Of a stretch of DNA of 61,078 bases, positions 22,796 to 30,678 are shown piece after piece (position 1 is the first letter of the stretch; each line of letters opens with the position of its first letter). Under the pieces are notes generated by a model that saw nothing but the letters and a program-made list of their open reading frames with translations, did not search any database and was not told the DNA's origin. This DNA comes from a virus. The stretch is taken from the IMG/VR virus record IMGVR_UViG_3300034103_001378, positions 1-61,078 of that record. One strand, 5' to 3'. The position numbers were made by a program, and so were the translations under genes.

Positions 22796-25077
22796 ACCTC
22801 GACGAAATCAAAGAATCCCTGCGCGAGCGCGCGGCAGAACTCGCAACCTTCCTTTTTCCCACCGGCAAGATGGCCGGCAGAGAGTGGCAGATCGGCGACG
22901 TGAGCGGATCGCCGGGATCGTCGCTTTCGATCTGCACGAGCGGCTTGAAGGCTGGCGTGTGGAAGGACTGGAGCACGGGGGAGACCGGCACCTTGCTCGA
23001 CCTCTGGGCGATGCGGCACGGCTACCACGGCGGCGACGGATGGGTGGCGAAGGCGGGCGAAGAGTGCGCGTCGTGGCTCGGCGGGCAATTTGAGAAGCGG
23101 CAGAAGGACGGCACGACGGCGCCCGCGGCGACCAATGGGAGCCATCCGGCGCCCGCCCGCCCGCGCGTGGCTTCACCCCCGCCGCGTCCGACGCCGAGGG
23201 TGAAGCCCGCGGCGCTCCCGGCGATGCCAAGCTACGCCGACGAATGGCAGAAGTGCGTGGAGGCCATGACGAGCAAGGCACTGGCGCAACTCTGCGAGCA
23301 ACGCGGCTTTTCGCTGGAGTTCGGCGGCTGGCTTGTGGCGCAAGGTCTCATCGGCCTGCATGAGACTCGGCACGGACTGGCACTCGCGCTGCCGGTGCAT
23401 GACGAGAGCGGCGCGGTGATCGCGGCGCACGTCCGCAATCGCCAGAAGGACGCCGCGGGTAACCCGATCGATCCGCCGCCGCCAAAGTGGCAGTATCGCT
23501 ACCACGGCGAGCAATCGCCCGGGACGCGGCCGCTCATCATCGGGGACATCGCCAAAGCATCGAAACTCTACACGTTCGAGTCCCAGTGGGATGCCTTCGC
23601 GGTGATCGACCGGCTCGGGCTGCACCGCGGCGAGGCTGAATGGCCGCCGATTGCGTTTTTCATCACGCGCGGGGCGTCGAACGCGGCGATCCTCGCCCGC
23701 TACATCACCGAGGGGCGCGCGCTCATTTTGTGGCCGCAGAACGACCAGCCGACCGAGGCGGGGAAGATTCCGGCGGAGGAGTGGGTGAAAAGCATCGTGT
23801 CGCTCGCTGGAAGTGTGCCGTGCAGGCGCGTGGCGACGCCGAAAGAATACGAGGATCCGAACGACTGGCTGAACAAGGACCGAGAGGCTGGCGCGATCCA
23901 GCTTTTTGAGGCGATCTCCCAAGCTGTGCCAGCGCGCACGACGAAGCTGCCGCCGATGCGGGACATGGCTTTCGCCATCCGGCCCGAGAATCGTTCGCCG
24001 GTTCCGCCGGAGGTGATCAAGGGCATCCTCCACCGCGGATCGAAGATGGTGATCGGCGGGACGAGCAAGGGGCGGAAATCGTTTTCCCTGCTCGATCTCG
24101 CTGTTGCTGTGGCGACCGGCGGCAAGTGGTGGGGCTTCGATTGCAATCAAGGGCGCGTGCTCTACCTCAACTTCGAGATCCAGCAGCCGTTCCTCGAGGC
24201 GCGCGTGTTCGACATCACGCAGGCGAGGGAGACGACGGTGATGCCGGGATATTTCCAAAGCATCTCGCTCCGCGGTTCGATCGAGACAGTGGAAGACCTG
24301 GCAAAAGACCTGATCGCCTACATCCTCGATTTGGAGCCATTCGCCATGATCATCTTCGATCCGGTGTACAAGCTCATGGCTGGCAAGGACGAGAACAAGG
24401 CGGGTGACGTAGGCACGATCATGGCGCACCTTGAGCGCGTGAGCGTGGAGACCGGCGCGGCGATCGTCTTCGGCGCGCATTACTCCAAGGGGAACCAGTC
24501 GGCGAAGGAGAGCATTGACCGCATCGGCGGCTCCGGCGTGTTCGCCCGCGATCCTGACGCGATCCTGACGATGACCGGGCACGAAGTGGAGAACGCTTTC
24601 ACCGTGGAGGCGACGCTTCGCAACTACAAGCCGATCGATCCTTTCGTCGTCGGCTGGCAGTATCCGCTTTTCTCGCGTGATGACTCGGGGCTGGATCCCG
24701 CGGCGCTGAAGATGCCGCCGGGGAAGAAGGGGGAGAAGGAGAAGGGCGGCGACCGATGGGAGGGCGGGCGCAACCTTCGGAAGAACGACCGGCTTTTGCC
24801 CGCGCTCGAACTGCTGCGACTCTGCTACACCGAGGTCCCGCGCGCCGTGCGGATGTACGACGCGACGCGGAAGGCGGTGGCGACGATGTTCGACGGTCTC
24901 GGCAACCCGCTGAAGGAGGACACGGCGAAGAAGTATTTCTACAAGCTGAAGGACGACGGTTACATCGTGAAGGATTCCGGTTCATCCAACTGGATCACCA
25001 CGAAGCTCGGCGACGATTACCTCGACGCGCAGGCCGCAAAAGATTCCGCAGAACCAACAACTGAACCAACAACATGA
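22792..25077 (+). CDS. Primase-helicase with Toprim-like and RepA-like ATPase domains
   Basis: The 761-residue product has an N-terminal domain resembling the DNA-entry domain of phage primases but without Cys zinc ligands. A Toprim-like middle region follows (about 170-370: TFESQWDAFAVIDR, ALILWPQNDQ). From residue about 400 comes a RepA/AAA_25-type helicase: Walker A-like GGTSKGRKS (422-430), LYLNFEIQQPFLEAR, IIFDPVYKLMAGKDEN (Walker B) and GAHYSKGNQ. The C-terminal part looks like a winged helix. It should prime and unwind at the replication fork. Confidence 0.85.
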   Translation: MNLDEIKESLRERAAELATFLFPTGKMAGREWQIGDVSGSPGSSLSICTSGLKAGVWKDWSTGETGTLLDLWAMRHGYHGGDGWVAKAGEECASWLGGQFEKRQKDGTTAPAATNGSHPAPARPRVASPPPRPTPRVKPAALPAMPSYADEWQKCVEAMTSKALAQLCEQRGFSLEFGGWLVAQGLIGLHETRHGLALALPVHDESGAVIAAHVRNRQKDAAGNPIDPPPPKWQYRYHGEQSPGTRPLIIGDIAKASKLYTFESQWDAFAVIDRLGLHRGEAEWPPIAFFITRGASNAAILARYITEGRALILWPQNDQPTEAGKIPAEEWVKSIVSLAGSVPCRRVATPKEYEDPNDWLNKDREAGAIQLFEAISQAVPARTTKLPPMRDMAFAIRPENRSPVPPEVIKGILHRGSKMVIGGTSKGRKSFSLLDLAVAVATGGKWWGFDCNQGRVLYLNFEIQQPFLEARVFDITQARETTVMPGYFQSISLRGSIETVEDLAKDLIAYILDLEPFAMIIFDPVYKLMAGKDENKAGDVGTIMAHLERVSVETGAAIVFGAHYSKGNQSAKESIDRIGGSGVFARDPDAILTMTGHEVENAFTVEATLRNYKPIDPFVVGWQYPLFSRDDSGLDPAALKMPPGKKGEKEKGGDRWEGGRNLRKNDRLLPALELLRLCYTEVPRAVRMYDATRKAVATMFDGLGNPLKEDTAKKYFYKLKDDGYIVKDSGSSNWITTKLGDDYLDAQAAKDSAEPTTEPTT

Positions 25078-26387
25078 CCACACCAAACAACACCCCGCTC
25101 CACATCGTCTCACTTGAGATCGAGAACGTAAAACGCCTGTCCGCCGTGCAGATCACGCCGGACGGGTCCACCGTCGTCATCGGCGGCGATAATGCCCAAG
25201 GCAAAAGCTCCGTGCTCGATGCCATCACGCTCGCCCTCGAAGGCCTCGGCGGCGCCACTGGGAAAAACACCACGCGGCCCGTGCACGGCGATGCGGCGAA
25301 AGGAAAGGTGGTGCTCGACCTTGGCGAGATCATCGTCACTCGCACCTTCACTCAGGCCGGAGGCGGCACGCTGACTGTCACCACGGCGGAGGGCGTGAAA
25401 TTCTCCAGCCCGCAGGCGATGCTCGACGCGATGCTCGGTAAGATCAGCTTCGATCCGCTCGCTTTCACTCGGCAGAAGCCGGCGGACCAGCTCACGACGC
25501 TGCGCGAGCTGTGCGGGATCTCCACGGCACTGCTCGACTCAGCGCGCGCGGCGACGTTTGAGGAGCGCACGGGAGTCAATCGCGCGGTGAAGGACAAGGA
25601 GGCGCTGATCGCCGGGATGCCGCACCATGACGACGCACCCGCGGAGCCGGTGAGCGCGGCGGCAATCACCGAGGAGCTGAAGGCGGCGAACGCAGCGAAC
25701 GCGGCGCGCACTGCTTTCATTGCGGCCGGCAAGGAAAAGGCGAGCGAGCACGCCGCGCAGGCCGATCGGATCGCGAAGCAGAAGGCGGAGATCGCCCGGA
25801 TGGATGCCGCGCTCAACGCGGAAAAAACGCGGCTCGCCGACATGGAACGGGGCGAAAAGCTGCTCGCAAGCGATCTGAGCGAGATGCGGATCAAGGCCGC
25901 GGAGATGCAGGAGACCGACACGGCGGCGCTGACCGCGAAGCTGGACCAGGTGGGCGCGCTGAACCAAAAGCTGCGCGAGAACCAGCAGGCAGAGGAGGCG
26001 AACGCGGTGCTGACCGCGCTGCGCGACAAGGCCGAGTCGCTGACGGCGAAGCTGGCGGAAATTGACGCGAAGAAGCGGGCGAAGCTCGACGGCGCGACGT
26101 ATCCGGTGAAGGGGCTGGCGCTCGGTGACGACGGGATCCTGTTCAACGGGCTTCCGTTCGCGCAGGCTTCGAGCGCGGAGCAGCTTCGTGTGTCCGTGGG
26201 CATCGGGCTGGCGAGCAACCCCCGGCTGCGCGTGCTGCTTGTGCGCGATGGCAGTCTCCTCGACCCTGCCAGCCTCGCCATGATGCGCGAAATGGCGGAG
26301 AGCGCGGAGGCCCAAGTGTGGATCGAGCGCGTTTCCAAGGGCGACGAGTGTACGGTGATCATCCAGGACGGGAGGATCGAGCCGTGA
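25074..26387 (+). CDS. SMC/RecF-like ATPase with coiled coil
   Basis: The 437-residue product starts with IVSLEIENVKRLSAVQI and Walker A GGDNAQGKSS (Lys44), typical of RecF/SbcC/SMC-type AAA_23 ATPases. A central coiled coil spans about residues 195-340. The C-terminal ATPase half has the SSAEQLRVSVGIGLASNP signature-like segment and LRVLLVRDGSLLDPASL (Walker B region, with Arg-Asp in place of Asp-Glu). Such phage proteins act in recombination-dependent replication or DNA repair. It overlaps both neighbours by four bases. Confidence 0.85.
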   Translation: MTTPNNTPLHIVSLEIENVKRLSAVQITPDGSTVVIGGDNAQGKSSVLDAITLALEGLGGATGKNTTRPVHGDAAKGKVVLDLGEIIVTRTFTQAGGGTLTVTTAEGVKFSSPQAMLDAMLGKISFDPLAFTRQKPADQLTTLRELCGISTALLDSARAATFEERTGVNRAVKDKEALIAGMPHHDDAPAEPVSAAAITEELKAANAANAARTAFIAAGKEKASEHAAQADRIAKQKAEIARMDAALNAEKTRLADMERGEKLLASDLSEMRIKAAEMQETDTAALTAKLDQVGALNQKLRENQQAEEANAVLTALRDKAESLTAKLAEIDAKKRAKLDGATYPVKGLALGDDGILFNGLPFAQASSAEQLRVSVGIGLASNPRLRVLLVRDGSLLDPASLAMMREMAESAEAQVWIERVSKGDECTVIIQDGRIEP

Positions 26388-26626
26388 TCACCTTCAAAAA
26401 CGCGACCGACAAGCACATCACCGCGGTAACCGGCACCGATTGGAGGGGCGGCTACATCGTGCTCGACGCGCTGCCAGGCTGCTTTGCTGGAACCGACAAG
26501 ATCACGCTCGACGACGCGCGCGAGCTGGCGCGGATCATCCGGCGGCGTGGCTTCACCGTGGATGAGGATGCGGGCGAGGGCGTGGACTTCTCGGTGGACT
26601 TCACCTTCTCGGAGGCGAAGCAGTGA
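26384..26626 (+). CDS. Unknown 80-residue protein
   Basis: GTG start overlapping the ATPase stop. The product is beta/alpha (WRGGYIVLDALPGCF, LDDARELARIIRRRGF). No family is recognised. It overlaps the next gene by four bases, again at a GTGA. Confidence 0.65.
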   Translation: MITFKNATDKHITAVTGTDWRGGYIVLDALPGCFAGTDKITLDDARELARIIRRRGFTVDEDAGEGVDFSVDFTFSEAKQ

Positions 26627-26898
26627 GCGCGCACCCGCGCACATCGGAATTGCTCGAGCGGATCCGCCGGCGGGATGGGCAGGTGGGCGTCAATCTCGGC
26701 AACGCACCCGAGGAGTGGGTGAATCTGGCGCGCGAGTTGGAAAGCGAGAACTGCACGCTCAAGGCCGAGCTGGACGAGGCGCGGCGCCGACTGGCGATCT
26801 ACGGAGCCGAGCGTGAGCACAACGCGATGAAGGCGCTGGAATACAAGGCCGAGCTGGATCATTACGCGAAGATGGGCATGATCGTCCGGCGGGAGTGA
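26623..26898 (+). CDS. Unknown coiled-coil protein ending the early plus-strand operon
   Basis: The 91-residue product from GTG 26623 has a helical, heptad-like region (ARELESENCTLKAELDEARR). No family is recognised. It is the last gene before the bidirectional terminator. Confidence 0.65.
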   Translation: MSAHPRTSELLERIRRRDGQVGVNLGNAPEEWVNLARELESENCTLKAELDEARRRLAIYGAEREHNAMKALEYKAELDHYAKMGMIVRRE

Positions 26899-26905
26899 AC
26901 ACGAA

Positions 26906-26942
26906 AAAGCCCGCGCCCTCAGTGACGAGGAGCGCGGGCTTT
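26906..26942. terminator. Bidirectional intrinsic terminator
   Basis: Arms AAAGCCCGCGC (26906-26916) and GCGCGGGCTTT (26932-26942) form a perfect 11-bp stem around a 15-base loop. With A's on the left and T's on the right it works in either direction. It lies between the ends of the plus-strand replication operon and the minus-strand operon, as expected for convergent transcription. Confidence 0.9.
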
Positions 26943-26961
26943 GGACGGGCGCGGTTCAGTG

Positions 26962-27150
26962 CTACGGCGAGATCCGATCGGCGAGCGCGCGGGCGTGTTC
27001 CGCGCGGATGCGATCCAACTCTGTGCGCTTGCGATTTTTCGCGCGCACGATATTTCCGCGGCGTCCGAGTTCCCGGCGCGCTTCGGCGAACGTGATGCCG
27101 TTGGCCGAGGCTGTGGCGAGGGTGAGGGTGTTCAGTGTGTGGGCGTTCAT
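26962..27150 (-). CDS. Unknown 62-residue basic protein
   Basis: Last gene of the minus-strand operon; its ATG overlaps the stop of the gene upstream of it (ATGA). The product has a small helical body (TFAEARRELGRRGNIVRAKN) and may contact nucleic acid. No family is recognised. Confidence 0.6.
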   Translation of the reverse strand: MNAHTLNTLTLATASANGITFAEARRELGRRGNIVRAKNRKRTELDRIRAEHARALADRISP

Positions 27151-27293
27151 TTGGTGGTGGTTTCGGGTTTGGGTTCAGTGAGTGCTTCGAGGAATCCAAG
27201 GATCGTCTCGGTCGGAGAGATCCCCGGCTGTTGGAGCAGTTCCGCGAGCTGTGCGGCTTTCTGCCATAGGTCGGTGTCGTGCGGTTTGTTCAT
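27147..27293 (-). CDS. Small 48-residue protein, minus strand
   Basis: The product (DTDLWQKAAQLAELLQQPGI then SPTETILGFLEAL) is helical and acidic. Its ATG is preceded on the minus strand by AAACCGAACC, a variant of the motif seen before several plus-strand genes, and its stop overlaps the next start. Those two signals support a real gene despite its length. Confidence 0.6.
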   Translation of the reverse strand: MNKPHDTDLWQKAAQLAELLQQPGISPTETILGFLEALTEPKPETTTK

Positions 27294-27367
27294 GGTTCGG
27301 TTTGTGGGTGGTTTGGGACTCGTCAGCGCGGGGCATTACCCGCGGACGCCTTTCGGCGTTTCGTCCT

Positions 27368-28132
27368 TTAGGATAGGCGGAGCGATGAGCCGAGGGCACC
27401 GCGGGCGCCGATGCTGATCTGTCCGCCGGCGATGCGACCCTGCGCGCGGGCGTTCGAGTCAAAGCGCGAGCCGGAGCGCGAGCGGGATCGGAGGCGGAGA
27501 ACCTTCTTCCCGTAGTCCTCGACCTCCTGCGTCTGCTTTTCAATCGTCGCGAGGCTCTTTTCGACGAGCGCAAGCGCCAGCGTGTTTCCGGCGGCGGTGC
27601 TGGCCGCGGCTGCTTCGACCTTCACCGAGGCGACCGTTTCGCGGGCGGCGGCGGAGAGGCGGGCGGTCACGGTTTCCACGGCACCGAGTCGGAAGTTGTT
27701 CCAGTAGGTGCGGCCGCAACCCGCGCATCCTTTCGCGGCGAGGCGATCAATCTCCTTGGTGAGCCATGCATAGAGGTAGCGCACGGCGTTCATGTCGCTC
27801 GGGCGACCGATCAGGCAATACCCGTCCGGCCCTGCGTAGAGTTTGCACTGGTTAAGCTTGGCGATCACCATTCCGAGTTGGCCCTTCCAGCGGGCGGAGC
27901 CGTCGCGATCAAGCGGATCCTGCGGGCAGTGGATCACGTTCTCGACGGGCTTGCTCCCGTCCAGCGCGATGTCGGCGCCGGAGAGTTTGAAGCGGTCCAT
28001 GATGTCTTGTGCCTTGGCAGCGGCCAGCGCGGCTTCGTGCGGGTTTGCGGACTGAGCGAGGCGGAGCAACTTTGCGGCTTTCGCGAGTGCTTCGTTGTGG
28101 GTCATGGGGGCGGATGATTCAGTAGTGGTCAT
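27368..28132 (-). CDS. DUF2786-domain protein
   Basis: The 254-residue product (start at the ATG giving MTTTESSAPM; an upstream in-frame extension is poor sequence) begins with the DUF2786 pattern EALAKAAKLLRLAQSANPHE and AAKAQDIMDRFKLSGADI. A Cys pair (CAGCGRTYW) and an Ala-rich helical region follow, then a basic C-terminus. DUF2786 proteins are common in phages and bacteria, and their function is not established. The leader is A/C-rich without a Shine-Dalgarno. Confidence 0.8.
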   Translation of the reverse strand: MTTTESSAPMTHNEALAKAAKLLRLAQSANPHEAALAAAKAQDIMDRFKLSGADIALDGSKPVENVIHCPQDPLDRDGSARWKGQLGMVIAKLNQCKLYAGPDGYCLIGRPSDMNAVRYLYAWLTKEIDRLAAKGCAGCGRTYWNNFRLGAVETVTARLSAAARETVASVKVEAAAASTAAGNTLALALVEKSLATIEKQTQEVEDYGKKVLRLRSRSRSGSRFDSNARAQGRIAGGQISIGARGALGSSLRLS

Positions 28133-28220
28133 GTGGTTTGGTTTTTGTGTGGTTGGTCGGTTCGGCGGACTGCCTCCCCGCTTGCGCGCCCCACACATGG
28201 CGAGGCGCGCAGCGGAGAGG

Positions 28221-28478
28221 CTAGCGGCGGAGTTCCGCGATGTATCCCCGCGCCTCGTTTTCCGAATCAAATGGACCGTATTCGTGCCGCACCGGGAAAT
28301 CAATCGGCCACCCGTTCCGGCACAATCCGATCAGATACCAGCCAGCCGGCATACAGCCATCACCGCCGTCATCATATTCCACGTTCCATTCGTAAGGAAT
28401 GTGGGCACCCTTGGCAAATGCCTCACTGGCCAGCCGGCGCTCCCAATCCCGCATTGATTCGACGCATGACGCACTCAC
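28221..28478 (-). CDS. Unknown 85-residue protein
   Basis: GTG start overlapping the upstream stop (GTGA), preceded by AAGGAGGTGCCAA, a clear Shine-Dalgarno that doubles as the upstream gene's last codons. The product is acidic with aromatic segments (WYLIGLCRNGWPIDF). No family is recognised. Confidence 0.65.
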   Translation of the reverse strand: MSASCVESMRDWERRLASEAFAKGAHIPYEWNVEYDDGGDGCMPAGWYLIGLCRNGWPIDFPVRHEYGPFDSENEARGYIAELRR

Positions 28479-28729
28479 TTGGCACCTCCTTTCGCTTTCC
28501 CGCGAGGAATCACGACAAGCCCCGCTCGCATTTCCGGCGCATACATCGGCGCGGCACCTAGGAACTCGACCGCGGGGATTTCCGCCTTGAGGATCCGCTT
28601 TGCATCATCGCTCAGCGGATCCCCCTTGTAGTAGTCACCGACGACCTTGCGACCGCGCTTCAGTTTCCCGAACTCATAGTATCGGAATCCAGCCCGCTCG
28701 AATGCCCTCATTAAGAGCCAGATGTTCAC
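28475..28729 (-). CDS. Unknown 84-residue protein
   Basis: The start is taken as the GTG giving VNIWLLMRAFERAGF, because it overlaps the upstream stop and has AGGAGGT nine bases before it; a longer frame to 28822 reads as low-quality sequence. The product has a helical N-terminus and basic C-terminus ending GKAKGGAK. No family is recognised. Confidence 0.65.
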   Translation of the reverse strand: MNIWLLMRAFERAGFRYYEFGKLKRGRKVVGDYYKGDPLSDDAKRILKAEIPAVEFLGAAPMYAPEMRAGLVVIPRGKAKGGAK

Positions 28730-29097
28730 TTGGCACCTCCTGTCGCTTTGGAAATGGCGGCGCGGGCGTTGATCATCGCGTCGTCCAGTTCGATAAGTGC
28801 TGCGGTGGTGATGGCGCGGCAATGAACGTCGACGGCGTTTGCCAGTCGCTCCAGCGCAACGAGCAGGTCAGGCGCGGCGGCGATCAGGCGGGCGTTGGCG
28901 GCGGCGCGTTCCGTCGGGTAATGCCGATACGATCCGCGCTCCCTTGAGAGCACGACCGCGACGCAAGTGGCCTCCACTGCATGAGGTTGTTCCCCGGTCA
29001 GTTCCGGCGCTCCTTGGATGGTGTCGCCGTCAATCACCCAATGTCCGGGCGTGTGCGCCGTCTGCGTCGCGACGGTGGTGGTGGTGGTGTTTTTCAT
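28726..29097 (-). CDS. Small phage protein with ANARLIAAAPDLL motif
   Basis: The 123-residue product has the pattern HTPGHWVIDGD near the N-terminus and AAANARLIAAAPDLLVALE in the middle, a combination very common in small phage proteins of unknown function. Its C-terminus (TGGAK) supplies a Shine-Dalgarno for the next gene. Role unknown. Confidence 0.75.
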   Translation of the reverse strand: MKNTTTTTVATQTAHTPGHWVIDGDTIQGAPELTGEQPHAVEATCVAVVLSRERGSYRHYPTERAAANARLIAAAPDLLVALERLANAVDVHCRAITTAALIELDDAMINARAAISKATGGAK

Positions 29098-29115
29098 GGT
29101 GGAGTTGGTTGAGAG

Positions 29116-29358
29116 TTAGCCGACCAGTGCGATGAAACGCACATCCGCCGGGGCGAACCATTGGGTGTCGTCGTGATCGAGCGCGTCCTCGATGTGGCCG
29201 CCCTTCATGGTGCGATACAGCGAATTGACGCCGATCATCTTGAGCATGGTTTCGCCGTCGTGGTCTTCAACGGCGATCACTTTGCCGAGCCAGCCGCACT
29301 CGATGGAGCGGGCATAGCGGGCGATGTAATTGGATGCGGGGGCTTGTGTGGTTTTCAT
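29116..29358 (-). CDS. Unknown 80-residue protein
   Basis: Start at the internal ATG giving MKTTQAPASNYIARYARSI; upstream residues are poor. The product is beta-rich with an acidic C-terminal part (IEDALDHDDTQWFAPADV). No family is recognised. The leader before ATG is CAAACCCAAACC, A/C-rich like other non-Shine-Dalgarno genes here. Confidence 0.65.
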   Translation of the reverse strand: MKTTQAPASNYIARYARSIECGWLGKVIAVEDHDGETMLKMIGVNSLYRTMKGGHIEDALDHDDTQWFAPADVRFIALVG

Positions 29359-29380
29359 GGTTTGGGTTTGGTTGAGAGAG

Positions 29381-29545
29381 TTAGCGGGCGCCGCACTTGC
29401 AGCAGTGGGACGCACCGCGGAGAACGGTGTGCAGGCCGTGAGTGGCCGCGACGCATTCGCCGACGGACTGAGTGAGGGCGACCGATGCGCTGCGATCGAT
29501 GCGGCTGATCATGATGGGCGGGCGGGGGTTGGCGGTGGTGTGCAT
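29381..29545 (-). CDS. 54-residue protein, first gene of minus-strand operon
   Basis: The product (MHTTANPRPPIMISRIDRS start) ends in CCKCGAR and has a further Cys, so a small metal site is possible. It is the gene closest to the divergent promoter region and would be expressed first. No family is recognised. Confidence 0.55.
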   Translation of the reverse strand: MHTTANPRPPIMISRIDRSASVALTQSVGECVAATHGLHTVLRGASHCCKCGAR

Positions 29546-29680
29546 GGATGGGAGTATGCAACAAAGTGAAAACCGCGCAAGAATTATTTTCGTAAAGTGC
29601 AATTTTACCTATGAAAAAAAGATTTACGAAAAGCGAAACGAGCACTTGCCAGCGTTGCGAATTTGTGAAAGCGTGGAGCG
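29546..29680. promoter_or_regulatory. Divergent control region between minus operon and regulator gene
   Basis: This A/T-rich 135-base stretch holds a 10-bp inverted repeat (TTTTCGTAAA at 29587-29596 and TTTACGAAAA at 29623-29632), an operator candidate for the adjacent regulator. It also has promoter-like boxes in both directions. On the plus strand CTTGC (29645-29649), 13 bases, then TTGTGAAAG (29663-29671). On the minus strand CTTGC (29581-29577), 12 bases, then TTGTTGCAT. The plus-strand pair recurs with identical spacing at 30082-30108. Confidence 0.7.
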
Positions 29681-30073
29681 ATGAAAAAGAAAAAGCAACC
29701 AGCGAAAAAAATGATCAACTACCGAGACCTGTCACCCGATGAGCAGGCGAAGACGGAAAAGGATATGGGCTTCGGAGTCGATCATGGACCACGACCCGAT
29801 CCGGCTCCGTTCGCGCACAAGCTGAAGACCGAGCGCCTCCGCGCGGGCCTCACACAGACCGAGTGCGCCAGGCTGTTGGACGTGTCGCTTCACACGATTT
29901 GCAAGTGGGAGAAAGGGGCGAGCGCGCTTTCGCTCACACAAGAAGCGGCACTCGGCAGACTGCGCGGAGCGAAGCCCGCGGTGCCCTCGCTCCAGCAGCA
30001 GTTGAGCGCGATGCCGCGGGCGAAGCTGGAGCGGCTCGCGGCCTCGTTGGTGAAGGGCGAAAATAAAAAGTGA
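29681..30073 (+). CDS. HTH transcriptional regulator (XRE/Cro-C1 type)
   Basis: The 130-residue product has a basic N-terminal tail and a helix-turn-helix in the middle (LKTERLRAGLTQTECARLLD then VSLHTICKWEKGASALS), the classic XRE pattern. The C-terminal part (LQQQLSAMPRAKLERLAASL) may dimerise. It is divergent from the minus-strand operon and next to the inverted-repeat operator candidate, so it probably controls that switch. No integrase accompanies it, so it is not evidence for lysogeny by itself. Confidence 0.85.
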   Translation: MKKKKQPAKKMINYRDLSPDEQAKTEKDMGFGVDHGPRPDPAPFAHKLKTERLRAGLTQTECARLLDVSLHTICKWEKGASALSLTQEAALGRLRGAKPAVPSLQQQLSAMPRAKLERLAASLVKGENKK

Positions 30074-30081
30074 AAATCGTT

Positions 30082-30108
30082 CTTGCGATCGTTTCCATAT
30101 TGTGAAAG
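30082..30108 (+). promoter_or_regulatory. Promoter-like pair CTTGC-N13-TTGTGAAAG
   Basis: CTTGC at 30082-30086 and TTGTGAAAG at 30100-30108, 13 bases apart, nine bases before ATG 30117. The same two boxes with the same spacing precede the regulator gene. They could be promoter elements or a shared binding site for the regulator. Confidence 0.6.
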
Positions 30109-30116
30109 AGTGCGGC

Positions 30117-30437
30117 ATGAACAAGACCAACACCAACACCAGCGCGGCCCGCGATGCAGGGCACCCATTGAACCGCCTCCGCCATCGCGTCACCGCCGCG
30201 ATCGAGCGCGGTGATGCGGTCGCTATCGTGGAGCGGCCCGCGCCGGAGCCGTTGACGCTTCACCGCTTCGCGCGGGAAATCGTCACGCAGTGCGACGGCG
30301 ATCTGGATGATGCACAGTTTCGCGCGTATGTTCGTTTCCGCGCCGAGAAGGTCCTAAGCGACATTCCCGATCCATCCGCCGAGATTGCCCGCTTGCGCGC
30401 AGCCCACACCGCCCTCGCCGGAAAGGGGGACAAGTGA
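30117..30437 (+). CDS. Unknown 106-residue protein
   Basis: ATG 30117 is preferred over GTG 30102 because the latter lies inside the TTGTGAAAG box. The product is helical and charged (LHRFAREIVTQCDGDLDD, IARLRAAHTALAGKGDK). No family is recognised. It overlaps the next gene by four bases (GTGA). Confidence 0.6.
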   Translation: MNKTNTNTSAARDAGHPLNRLRHRVTAAIERGDAVAIVERPAPEPLTLHRFAREIVTQCDGDLDDAQFRAYVRFRAEKVLSDIPDPSAEIARLRAAHTALAGKGDK

Positions 30438-30631
30438 GCGTCGCTCCACTGACAAAGGCGCAGCTTCGGAAGGAAATCACCAAGGTGAAGTTTGACATTC
30501 GTTACGCCGAGATTCACCACGGTTACAACAGCCCGCAGCGCGCCGAGGTGATCAAGCGACACACGGCCCTGCAAATGGCCCTTGGCGCAATCGAGCTTCG
30601 TGAACTCGGAATTGAACCCGTGAAATCGTAG
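30434..30631 (+). CDS. Unknown 65-residue protein
   Basis: GTG start overlapping the previous stop. The product is helical (LTKAQLRKEITKVKFDIRYA). No family is recognised. Confidence 0.55.
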   Translation: MSVAPLTKAQLRKEITKVKFDIRYAEIHHGYNSPQRAEVIKRHTALQMALGAIELRELGIEPVKS

Positions 30632-30678
30632 TGCGGACACAACTCAACGCCGAGCGCAAAAAAAGAAGGAAACAGCCA

